In this document: one piece after another, positions 26,166-33,859 of the stretch
How the letters are laid out: every line of letters begins with the position of its first letter
How positions within the stretch are numbered: position 1 is the stretch's first letter
Origin: Eisenbergiella porci
GTDB taxonomy: Bacteria; Bacillota; Clostridia; Lachnospirales; Lachnospiraceae
Direction of reading: 5' to 3'
DNA length: 64,000 bases
Assembly (NCBI RefSeq): GCF_009696275.1
Contig: NZ_VUMI01000012.1
Span: 61,413 to 125,412, forward strand
Notes under the pieces: generated by a model
Told to the model about the DNA's origin: nothing
Seen by the model: only the letters and a program-made list of their open reading frames with translations
The model's database searches: none
Made by a program: the position numbers and the translations under genes

Positions 26166-26768
26166 ATGAAAAAAGAAGAAAAAGAAATTAATAAAAAAGT
26201 AATAGAAGAAATCAGGCTGAAAAAAGCCGAAATCAGGAAGTTTAAGAGAGGCCGCGGAGGAAAAAGCGGGCGGACGCCGGGAAGAGTCAGGAAGGCGGCG
26301 GTATTTGCCGCGGCGCTGGCCGGTCTGTCACTGTGCTTTTCCCGGGAGGTATCGGCGGCACGGCCGGGCAGCAGTACCAGCGTGCTGATTTTCAGTTATT
26401 CCGGTCTGATGGAAGAGGGCGAGCCTGTTTTTGGCTTCAGGCTTTCGGCGGATACTGCGGACTGGACGAAAAAAGTGGTCCTTCACGCCGAATATGAGAA
26501 GCTGAGCGAAGCGTCAGTACCTCCGGAAAGCTACATTTGGAACGGGATTCCCGGCGGAAATGAATCGTTTACAGTAAAGGAAAATGGTATTGTTACCTGC
26601 CGGTTGAACTGCAGTGAAGACTATACGGTCCGGGAGGGAGAGCTGCAGCTGAATATTATCAATATTGATAATACGCCTCCTGTGATTACAGGCTTTGAGG
26701 ATATACCGGAGGAATGGACTAACAGGACGGTGAAAGTCTGGGTGAAGGCAGAAGATCTGCAGCCATAG
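26166..26768 (+). CDS. Secreted Ig-like surface protein, probably truncated
   Basis: The 200-residue product begins with a 45-residue Lys/Arg-rich segment, then a hydrophobic signal (AAVFAAALAGLSLCF, about 50-64) and a likely cleavage site after VSAA. The mature part has strand-rich text, such as LIFSYSGLMEEGEPVFGFRL, and a final Ig-like unit with NIDNTPPVITGFEDIPEEWT and RTVKVWVKAEDLQ. Proteins with this last unit usually continue with many Ig-like repeats. Here a TAG stops the frame right after EDLQP, so the gene looks cut short. The ATG follows TAGGAGAAGAG. Confidence 0.65.
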   Translation: MKKEEKEINKKVIEEIRLKKAEIRKFKRGRGGKSGRTPGRVRKAAVFAAALAGLSLCFSREVSAARPGSSTSVLIFSYSGLMEEGEPVFGFRLSADTADWTKKVVLHAEYEKLSEASVPPESYIWNGIPGGNESFTVKENGIVTCRLNCSEDYTVREGELQLNIINIDNTPPVITGFEDIPEEWTNRTVKVWVKAEDLQP

Positions 26769-27329
26769 ACAGAATTATTGCAGCCAAAGGAGGAGAAGCT
26801 GTAGTCATAGGCCTGAGCGGAAGGCCTCCCCGGGACATAAAGAAAATACATCGCCAATCTTCAGGAAAAATTGAGAAATAACCCCGCTTTTTATTTAGAA
26901 AACAGGGATATTATGGATGCAGATACAAAAAAGCGGCATGCAGTATGGAGCTACGACAGCTTTGCAGCTTATCAGATGCTGGATGCGGATGGAAACAGTT
27001 TATCGGATAAGGAACTGTATTACTGTACTTATTGCGCAGATGAAGGACAATGCGGCTATATAGTGTTGGCATATGACGGCGGCGGCCTGCAGAGAATCAG
27101 CAGTGCGGAGACCTCCTATCCGTACGATCTGGATTCCAACATGGAAGCTGTTCTGGCCGGACTGGAAGCAAACGGAATTGATCCAGCTTCAGCCCGGGCC
27201 GCCAGAGTCAGCCTGACTGTGGGGGATAATATTCAGGAAGCCATCCGCATTACGGATGGGGAGGGCCATGAGTGTATCTGCTATTTTGGGAAGGAAGGCG
27301 TTTCCTTTGAGGAATCGTCCGGGGGTTAG
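26762..27329 (+). pseudogene. Broken ORF with a 1-base frameshift, truncated at its 5' end
   Basis: Frame 2 is open from 26762 to 26881 and reads coding-like text (AIDRIIAAKGGEAVVIGL, then RPPRDIKK). The downstream open frame, 26838-27329, reads YIANLQEKLRNNPAFYLEN, then DADTKKRHAVWSYDSF and on to GHECICYFGKEGVSFEE. Removing one A from the A-rich run at 26840-26847 joins the two as RDIKKYIANLQEK. There is no start codon with a ribosome-binding site, so the 5' end is missing. Automatic callers would report a TTG start at 26871 or an ATG at 26913. The family is unknown to me. Confidence 0.55.
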
Positions 27330-27394
27330 ATTTATTTCGTTCCAGGAGGAATGCATCCATTCTTCCTTTTACATAAACCTCCCTTTTATATAGA

Positions 27395-27426
27395 AAAAAC
27401 GGACTGCCGGCCTGCAGTCCGTTTTT
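27395..27426. terminator. Bidirectional terminator
   Basis: AAAAACGGACTGC (27395-27407) pairs perfectly with GCAGTCCGTTTTT (27414-27426). It lies between converging genes and carries T runs on both strands. Confidence 0.9.
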
Positions 27427-27440
27427 GCATTGTAATTAAA

Positions 27441-28790
27441 TCAGCTTTGCTGGTCGCCGGAATTTTCTTCCCGGCCCCCTTTATCAAAAAAGGAATCCCG
27501 GCCATTGCCGTCGCCTTCATCCTCCTGCGGTGCAGGCGGTTCAGGAAGCGTCATCAGAACTTTGGTAATTCTGTTTTGCTGCACATTTTCAGCGCGCAGC
27601 ATGATTCCGGCTTCGGTGGTCACTTCATCGCCGGGAACCGGCATGCGGTCCAGAATTTCAATGATAATGCCTCCGATGGAATCATAGTCTTCGCTTTCCA
27701 GCTCCGTTCCCAGGGCGTCATTGATGTCGTCCAGCTTCATGCCGCCTTCCACAAGATACTGGCGTTCGCCGATTTCCTGAATCAGTTCATCCTCGTCCGC
27801 ATCATATTCGTCCCTGATTTCCCCTACGATTTCCTCAAGCAGGTCCTCCAGGGTAATCATTCCCACACAGGAGCCGTATTCATTGAGCACGAAAGCCACG
27901 TTAAAGCGTTTCTCACGCATTTCTATCATAAGATCGGCAGTCTTTTTAAATTCATAGGTGTAATAGGCATCCCTGAGGATGTCCGTGATTTTAAAGTTTT
28001 CCCGATCCTCCACCAGGATAAAGTCCTTGATGTTGACGAGGCCGATGATATTGTCATTATCGTCCTGGTAGACAGGAATACGCGTATACATATATTCCTT
28101 GAAAACCCCCAGCAGTTCTTCATAGCCTGCTTCCACATTGATGGTGCTCATGTCGATACGGGGTATCATGATATCCTTGGCAACGGCGTCGCTGAAGTCG
28201 AACACATTGTAAATCATTTCCCGTTCTTCGGATTCAATCACGCCGTCCTCATGGCTGACATCTACGTAGGTTTTCAATTCAGATTCCGTGATCTGATCTT
28301 TTTTCTTATTCGGATCCACATGCAGCAGGAACATGATGCCTATGGAAAGCCGATCCACAATATAAATCAGCGGCGTCAGCAACTTCATCAGATAATAGAT
28401 GATGCGGGCGTAAGCCAGGGATATTTTTTCCGCATTCAGGGTGGCGGCATTTTTTGGGACGATTTCGCCGCAAAGCAGGACGACCAGCGTCAGGACGCCG
28501 GTGGCGATGCTCACCGCATAATTTCCCCATAGTTTCATTGCAAGTGTGGTGGTGAGAGCGGAAGCGGAGAGGTTTACCACGTTGTTGCCGATAAGAATGG
28601 AACTGAGCATCTTGCTGTAGTTGTCCAGGACCTTCTGGAGCACCGCAGCGCGCCTGTTCCCTTCATCTATCAGCGTACGCACACGCACCCGGTTGACGGT
28701 GGTGAGGGCGGTTTCCGCAGAAGAAAAGAATGCCGACAGGGCAATAAGAACAATCAGAAAAATAAATTGTAGGACCGACGATGAATCCAC
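27441..28790 (-). CDS. CNNM/CBS-domain transporter family protein (HlyC/CorC type)
   Basis: The 449-residue protein has the HlyC/CorC layout. A DUF21/CNNM membrane domain comes first (about 1-180, with SAFFSSAETALTTVNRVRV and CGEIVPKNAATLNAEK). Two CBS domains follow (about 200-320; DIMIPRIDMSTINVE, FVLNEYGSCVGMITLEDLLE), then a CorC_HlyC C-terminal domain (about 340-415) and an acidic tail. Family members transport or sense Mg or Co ions. The name hemolysin is historical. I place the start at the GTG at 28790, behind AAAGGAG; an ATG at 28835 behind GGAGTGG is an alternative. Confidence 0.9.
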   Translation of the reverse strand: MDSSSVLQFIFLIVLIALSAFFSSAETALTTVNRVRVRTLIDEGNRRAAVLQKVLDNYSKMLSSILIGNNVVNLSASALTTTLAMKLWGNYAVSIATGVLTLVVLLCGEIVPKNAATLNAEKISLAYARIIYYLMKLLTPLIYIVDRLSIGIMFLLHVDPNKKKDQITESELKTYVDVSHEDGVIESEEREMIYNVFDFSDAVAKDIMIPRIDMSTINVEAGYEELLGVFKEYMYTRIPVYQDDNDNIIGLVNIKDFILVEDRENFKITDILRDAYYTYEFKKTADLMIEMREKRFNVAFVLNEYGSCVGMITLEDLLEEIVGEIRDEYDADEDELIQEIGERQYLVEGGMKLDDINDALGTELESEDYDSIGGIIIEILDRMPVPGDEVTTEAGIMLRAENVQQNRITKVLMTLPEPPAPQEDEGDGNGRDSFFDKGGREENSGDQQS

Positions 28791-29130
28791 GTAAAATTTC
28801 ACTCCTTTTTTTAATAAGTCCTGGGAGCATTCCACTCCGAGGATAAATTTTCCTAAGTATTTGTAAAAATTCAGGACAGGATGTCGCCTGAATTATTATG
28901 AGTAATTATAGGAATCTTACATAAAACTGAGCGAAATGTCAAGCACATCACTAAGGAAGAGAAAGGAATCGCCGAGGAAGAGAAAGAAAGTAAGGCACCC
29001 GTTTCCTGACAATAGCCGTTTCCGGGCTAAGAAGCCACTGTACGAAGCTGCATTTGGCCGGACAGTAATGAGGAAAAAGGAATAAATCGGAGGGGGAAGG
29101 GAATATACATGTTTCAAGGAGGAGAGGAAT
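28791..29130. promoter_or_regulatory. Divergent intergenic region with a terminator-like leader hairpin
   Basis: On the minus strand, TATAAT at 28905-28910 is a possible -10 for the CNNM gene, but no good -35 is seen. A few bases after the expected start of transcription there is a hairpin, ATTCAGG...CCTGAAT, followed by TTTTT (28863-28894, minus strand). This looks like an intrinsic terminator inside the 5' leader. The right half, up to the membrane-protein gene, has no convincing promoter. Confidence 0.4.
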
Positions 29131-29505
29131 ATGGACAAAAAAGAAATCAGGAGTTCCAACATACTGTTTCTGCTGAAGTGCCTGCTGTTTTCCTACATAC
29201 TGACAGGAGGTTTCCTGCTGCTGCTGGCGCTGTTTCTCTACAAATTCCAGCTGTCTGAGAAAATCGTATCCATTGCCATCATCTTCATCTACGTGATTGC
29301 CGTGTTTTTTGCCGGGTTTATGACGGGAAAAAGAATGGGAAGCAGAAAGTTCCTCTGGGGGCTTGCGGTGGGACTTGCCTATTTCGCGGTGATGGCGCTG
29401 ATATCGCTGGCGGTGAACCACGAATTTAAGGATCTGGGCACACACTTTTTTACCACGCTGTCAATCTGTGCGGCCGGCGGGATGCTGGGCGGGATGCTCA
29501 GCTGA
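29131..29505 (+). CDS. TIGR04086-type four-helix membrane protein
   Basis: The 124-residue protein has four membrane helices (about 12-38, 46-65, 72-93 and 100-122). It has the hallmark pattern of the TIGR04086 family, with a short cytosolic loop TGKRMGSRKFLWG and a Gly-rich final helix, AAGGMLGGMLS. Function is unknown. The family is often encoded just upstream of scfA/scfB, as here, but a role in that pathway has not been shown to my knowledge. AAGGAGGAGAGG precedes the ATG at 29131. Confidence 0.8.
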   Translation: MDKKEIRSSNILFLLKCLLFSYILTGGFLLLLALFLYKFQLSEKIVSIAIIFIYVIAVFFAGFMTGKRMGSRKFLWGLAVGLAYFAVMALISLAVNHEFKDLGTHFFTTLSICAAGGMLGGMLS

Positions 29506-29648
29506 GACGATGCATTTTGCGAGGCAGCGGTTATCAGCCGGCAGCAGTTGAGCTCTGACCGGTCCGGACCGTTACATCATCTTTCATGATTACCCCTTTT
29601 TTTACAGCACTTTTTTGACAAAAAATACTTTCCCTCAATAAAAAACTA

Positions 29649-29657
29649 TGATATACT
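29649..29657 (+). promoter_or_regulatory. Extended -10 promoter of scfA
   Basis: TGATATACT (TG at 29649-29650, TATACT at 29652-29657) is a good extended -10. TTGACA at 29615-29620 is too far upstream to serve as its -35. The leader to scfA is about 90 bases. Confidence 0.55.
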
Positions 29658-29750
29658 AGCTTAGACAATGGCGCCTGGGGTTCAGGCCGACCTCTGTCCA
29701 GATAAAGAGCATCCGTTTCCGCGGATTTTCTCATGCAAGGAGGCAATGAT

Positions 29751-29894
29751 ATGAAACATATTAAAACACTGACCACAAGAGACTTAAAAGAATCCATGAA
29801 GAAGGGCGGCTGCGGCGAATGCCAGACATCCTGCCAGTCAGCCTGCAAGACATCCTGCACAGTAGGAAACCAGAGCTGCGAGAAAATGAAATAA
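29751..29894 (+). CDS. scfA: SCIFF ranthipeptide precursor
   Basis: The 47-residue peptide has the leader MKHIKTLTTRDLKESMKK and a core with six Cys (residues 21, 24, 28, 32, 36 and 43), matching the 'six cysteines in forty-five' family. In studied members the radical SAM enzyme ScfB links Cys thiols to non-alpha carbons of Thr acceptors; Thr27, Thr34 and Thr37 lie between the Cys residues here. CAAGGAGG precedes the ATG. scfB follows after 206 bases with a hairpin between, so the precursor can be made in excess. It was too short for standard gene calling. Confidence 0.95.
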   Translation: MKHIKTLTTRDLKESMKKGGCGECQTSCQSACKTSCTVGNQSCEKMK

Positions 29895-29925
29895 GCAGCT
29901 CCGAAAGAAACCGCATAAGGTTTTT

Positions 29926-29956
29926 ATAAGCAGCGATACCCATCGCTGCTTATTAT
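29926..29956 (+). terminator. Attenuating hairpin between scfA and scfB
   Basis: ATAAGCAGCGAT (29926-29937) and ATCGCTGCTTAT (29942-29953) form a 12-bp stem with a short, imperfect T tail (TATTATAC). It probably lowers transcription into scfB. Confidence 0.65.
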
Positions 29957-30100
29957 ACGTGAAGACATGGCCGAGGCGGGGCGCAGCTTTTTTACTTGCG
30001 GCCTGAGAGGGCGGACGGAAATGGATAAAGGACTGTTTGGGGATTGGCGTTCGGAGTCCGGCCCCGGACAGTTTCTATAAAACAGAAAGGAAGTTTTCCA

Positions 30101-31528
30101 GTGATACACCAGTACAAAAACAACGGCTACAACATCGTAATGGATGTGAACAGCGGAAGCGTACATGTTGTGGACGATTGTGTCTATGATGTGATACCAC
30201 GGATTGAGGAATGCATCAATAACGGAGTAAAAGAAAAAGAGGGTATCCTTACAGCGCTGAAAGCGGAGCGCTCCGGTGAAGGACAGCAGTCTGGAAAAGA
30301 GCGGCTCTCTGAAAAAAAGCTTTCTTATACAGAACAGGAGCTGGAGGAAGCTGTAGAAGAAATTCTGGAGCTGTATGAAGCCGGACAGCTGTTTACGGAG
30401 GATATTTACGAAAATTATATCGGGGATTTCAAGAACAGGCAGACGGTGGTAAAGGCGCTGTGCCTGCATATTGCCCATGACTGCAACCTTGCCTGCCGCT
30501 ACTGCTTTGCGGAGGAAGGGGAATATCACGGCAGACGCGCCCTGATGAGCTTTGAAGTGGGGAAAAAGGCCCTGGATTTTCTGGTTGCCAATTCCGGCAG
30601 CAGGGTGAATCTTGAGGTGGATTTCTTCGGCGGCGAGCCTCTGATGAACTGGCAGGTGGTAAAAGACCTGGTAGCTTACGGCAGGAGCCTGGAGGAGCCC
30701 AATCATAAGAAATTCCGTTTTACCCTGACGACCAACGGAATCCTGCTCAACGATGAGGTTCAGGAGTTTGTTAATAAAGAAATGTCCAATGTGGTCCTCA
30801 GCATTGATGGACGTAAGGAAGTAAATGACAAAATGCGTCCTCACAGAGGCGGACAGGGAAGCTATGACATCATTGTTCCCAAGTTCCAGAAGCTGGCGGA
30901 GAGCCGTGAACAGTTCAATTATTATGTGCGCGGCACCTTCACCCACAATAACCTGGACTTTGGCGAGGATGTAAAGCATCTGGCGGATCTGGGCTTTGAG
31001 CAGATTTCCGTGGAGCCGGTGGTGGCGGAGCCTTCGGAACCCTATGCCCTCAAAGAAGAGGATCTTCCCGTGCTGCTTGAGGAATATGACAAGCTGGCAG
31101 CAGAGCTTTTAAAGCGGCAGAAGGAAGGCAAGGGCGTTAATTTCTTCCATTTTATGATAGATTTAAGCGGCGGCCCCTGTGTGGCAAAGCGGCTTTCCGG
31201 CTGCGGCTCAGGGACAGAGTATCTGGCTGTGACGCCGTGGGGCGATTTTTATCCCTGCCATCAGTTCGTGGGCAAGGAAGAGTTCCTCATGGGAAATGTG
31301 GATGATGGAATCGTCAGGACGGATATCCGGGATGAATTCAAGACCTGCAATGTTTATGCCAAGGAAAAGTGCAGGAACTGCTTCGCCAAGTTTTACTGCA
31401 GCGGCGGCTGTGCGGCAAATGCCTATAACTTTACGGGCAATATCAAAGGCACCTATGATTTGGGCTGCGAACTCCAGAAAAAGCGTATCGAATGTGCGAT
31501 TATGATAAAAGCGGCACTGGCCGACTAG
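30101..31528 (+). CDS. scfB: Radical SAM thioether maturase of SCIFF peptides
   Basis: The 475-residue enzyme installs thioether crosslinks on ScfA. It has an N-terminal peptide-recognition region (VIHQYKNNGYNIVMDVNS), the radical SAM motif HDCNLACRYCFAEEGEYHGR (Cys128, Cys132, Cys135), and a C-terminal SPASM domain binding auxiliary clusters (CGSGTEYLAVTPWGDFYPCH, EKCRNCFAKFYCSGGCAANA). The start is GTG at 30101 behind AGAAAGGAAG; the upstream ATG at 30044 has no site. Adjacent genes are scfA and secDF. Known homologues occur almost universally in Clostridia. Confidence 0.96.
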   Translation: MIHQYKNNGYNIVMDVNSGSVHVVDDCVYDVIPRIEECINNGVKEKEGILTALKAERSGEGQQSGKERLSEKKLSYTEQELEEAVEEILELYEAGQLFTEDIYENYIGDFKNRQTVVKALCLHIAHDCNLACRYCFAEEGEYHGRRALMSFEVGKKALDFLVANSGSRVNLEVDFFGGEPLMNWQVVKDLVAYGRSLEEPNHKKFRFTLTTNGILLNDEVQEFVNKEMSNVVLSIDGRKEVNDKMRPHRGGQGSYDIIVPKFQKLAESREQFNYYVRGTFTHNNLDFGEDVKHLADLGFEQISVEPVVAEPSEPYALKEEDLPVLLEEYDKLAAELLKRQKEGKGVNFFHFMIDLSGGPCVAKRLSGCGSGTEYLAVTPWGDFYPCHQFVGKEEFLMGNVDDGIVRTDIRDEFKTCNVYAKEKCRNCFAKFYCSGGCAANAYNFTGNIKGTYDLGCELQKKRIECAIMIKAALAD

Positions 31529-31547
31529 AATGAAGGAGAAAAAAGCA

Positions 31548-33725
31548 ATGAACAAGAAAAAAGGAATCTTTACCCTGATTGCGTTCATCGTCATCTTGGC
31601 CGGATTGGGCTATGTGTCCATTTTTGGTGTAGGCGAGAACAAATCAGGCTCCGCTTCCAGCGTTAAGCAGGGACTTGACCTGGCGGGCGGCGTCAGCATC
31701 ACCTATCAGGTGGTTGGGGACGAGGCACCCAGCGCCGCTGACATGAATGACACCATCTACAAGCTGCAGAAGCGTGTGGAAAATTACTCCACAGAGGCGC
31801 AGGTATACCAGGAGGGTTCAGATCGTATCAATATTGAAATCCCCGGTGTATCCGATGCCAATGCGGTTTTGGAGGAGCTGGGCAAGCCCGGTTCCCTTTC
31901 CTTCCAGGATTCCCAGGGAAATGTGGTTCTGGAAGGCACGGATGTGGCGGATGCACAGGCCGGCTACCAGAAGAACAGCCTGGGCAACCAGGAGGCGGTA
32001 GTTCAGCTGACGCTGACGGAAGAAGGAAAAGTCAAATTTGCAGAAGCCACCAAGAAGGCGGCTCCCACACGGGACATTATTTACATCATTTATGACGGTT
32101 CCGTGGTAAGCGCGCCGGCAGTACAGTCTGAAATTACGGACGGTTCTGCGGTAATTACCGGTATGGGCACCTTTGAAGAGGCGGAAACGCTGGCTTCCAC
32201 CATCCGTATCGGCGGACTGAAGCTGGAGCTGGAAGAGCTGCGTTCCAATGTGGTCGGCGCACAGCTTGGTTCTGCGGCCATCAGGACAAGCCTTATGGCA
32301 GGAGCTATCGGCATGGCTATCGTTATGGTATTCATGATCGCCGTTTACTGGATTCCCGGTGTGGCAAGCTCCCTGGCGCTGTGCATGTACGTAGTGCTGA
32401 TGATCCTGCTGCTCAACGGTTTTGAAATCACCCTGACACTTCCCGGTATTGCAGGTATTATCCTGTCTATCGGTATGGCGGTGGATGCCAACGTTATTAT
32501 TTTCGCTCGTATCCGTGAGGAAATCGCCACCGGCAAGACGGTGAAATCTTCTATAAAAATCGGTTTCCAGAAGGCGCTTTCCGCAATTCTGGACGGAAAT
32601 ATTACCACACTTATCGCAGCTGCGGTGCTGGGCTTCATGGGCTCAGGTACGGTCAAGGGCTTTGCGCAGACACTGGCTCTTGGTATCGTGGTCTCCATGT
32701 TCACGGCGCTGGTGATAACGCGATTGATTCTGAATGCTTTCTATGCAGTGGGCATGCAGAACGAAAAGCTGTACGGACGCGCAAAGGAAAAGAAGCCTGT
32801 GAACTTCCTTTCCAAAAAAGCGGTATTTTTTACAATTTCCATCGTCCTGATTGTTGCAGGCTTCGTATTTATGGGTGTGAACAAGGGAAGAACCGGCCAG
32901 AGCCTGAACTACAGCCTGGAGTTCATCGGCGGTACCTCCACCAACGTTACCTTTAATGAAAATATGTCCATTGAGGATATCGATGCCAATGTGGTTCCCA
33001 TGATCGAGAAGATTACCGGCGACGGAAACGTGCAGACCCAGAAGGTACAGGGAACCAATGAGGTAATTTTCAAAACCAGGACACTGGATGTGACGGAAAG
33101 AGAAGAGCTGAATAATACCCTGGCGGATAGCTTCGGCGTGGATCAGGAGAAGATTACGGCAGAAACCATCAGCTCCACCATCAGCGGTGAAATGAGAAGG
33201 GAAGCAGTCGTTGCGGTAGTGATAGCAACTGTCTGCATGCTGATCTATATCTGGTTCCGTTTCAAGGACATCCGTTTCGGCGCCAGCGCTGTTGCAGCCC
33301 TGATTCACGACGTACTGGTGGTACTGGCCTTCTATGCGGCGGTGCGGGTATCCGTGGGCAGTACCTTCATTGCATGTATGCTTACCATTGTAGGTTACTC
33401 CATCAATGCTACCATCGTTATCTTCGACCGTATCCGTGAAAATATTAATCTGGAAGGAAAGAGTGAGCTGAACGGGCTGGTGAACAAGAGTATCACACAG
33501 ACACTGTCCAGAAGTATCTTTACTTCGCTGACAACCTTCATTATGGTTGCAGTGCTTTATATCATGGGCGTAAGCTCCATCCGTGAATTTGCACTGCCTC
33601 TGATGGTTGGTATCGTCTGCGGTACTTATTCTTCCGTATGCATTACCGGTGCGCTGTGGTTTGTCCTGCGTACCAGGATTGCGGGAAAGAGCAAGAACAC
33701 AGCGGTGAAAGTCAAGTCTAGATAA
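31548..33725 (+). CDS. secDF: Fused protein-export subunits SecD and SecF
   Basis: The 725-residue membrane protein is a natural SecD-SecF fusion with 12 expected helices. The SecD half has the first periplasmic-type domain (SVKQGLDLAGGVSITYQ) and the conserved GMAVDANVIIFARIREE. The SecF half starts near residue 420 (YSLEFIGGTSTNVTF), with ATIVIFDRIRENI. SecDF uses the proton gradient to pull preproteins out of the SecYEG channel. AAGGAG precedes the ATG at 31548, which is preferred to 31530. It begins 19 bases after scfB; the scfAB-secDF order is common in Clostridia. Confidence 0.96.
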   Translation: MNKKKGIFTLIAFIVILAGLGYVSIFGVGENKSGSASSVKQGLDLAGGVSITYQVVGDEAPSAADMNDTIYKLQKRVENYSTEAQVYQEGSDRINIEIPGVSDANAVLEELGKPGSLSFQDSQGNVVLEGTDVADAQAGYQKNSLGNQEAVVQLTLTEEGKVKFAEATKKAAPTRDIIYIIYDGSVVSAPAVQSEITDGSAVITGMGTFEEAETLASTIRIGGLKLELEELRSNVVGAQLGSAAIRTSLMAGAIGMAIVMVFMIAVYWIPGVASSLALCMYVVLMILLLNGFEITLTLPGIAGIILSIGMAVDANVIIFARIREEIATGKTVKSSIKIGFQKALSAILDGNITTLIAAAVLGFMGSGTVKGFAQTLALGIVVSMFTALVITRLILNAFYAVGMQNEKLYGRAKEKKPVNFLSKKAVFFTISIVLIVAGFVFMGVNKGRTGQSLNYSLEFIGGTSTNVTFNENMSIEDIDANVVPMIEKITGDGNVQTQKVQGTNEVIFKTRTLDVTEREELNNTLADSFGVDQEKITAETISSTISGEMRREAVVAVVIATVCMLIYIWFRFKDIRFGASAVAALIHDVLVVLAFYAAVRVSVGSTFIACMLTIVGYSINATIVIFDRIRENINLEGKSELNGLVNKSITQTLSRSIFTSLTTFIMVAVLYIMGVSSIREFALPLMVGIVCGTYSSVCITGALWFVLRTRIAGKSKNTAVKVKSR

Positions 33726-33739
33726 AAGCTGATTGATAG

Positions 33740-33771
33740 GAAAGGCGTTCTGCTTGTCAGAACGCCTTTTT
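33740..33771 (+). terminator. Rho-independent terminator of secDF
   Basis: AAAGGCGTTCTG and CAGAACGCCTTTTT form a 12-bp stem with loop CTTGT. Confidence 0.9.
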
Positions 33772-33859
33772 AACCCCATAAATGTAAGAGAAACTGTATT
33801 GTTCGGGGCGGATTTTTTGAATGGTTCTGCCGCTCTGGATTATAACGGAGAATGTTGAT

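Noticed and set aside
27351..28532. 393-codon plus-strand frame opposite the CNNM transporter
   Set aside because: It is an antisense frame, rich in Phe/Ile/His, running through a terminator; the minus-strand gene has full family motifs.
32643..33779. 378-codon minus-strand frame opposite secDF
   Set aside because: Its His/Gln-rich composition is typical of an antisense frame, and secDF is clearly coding on the other strand.
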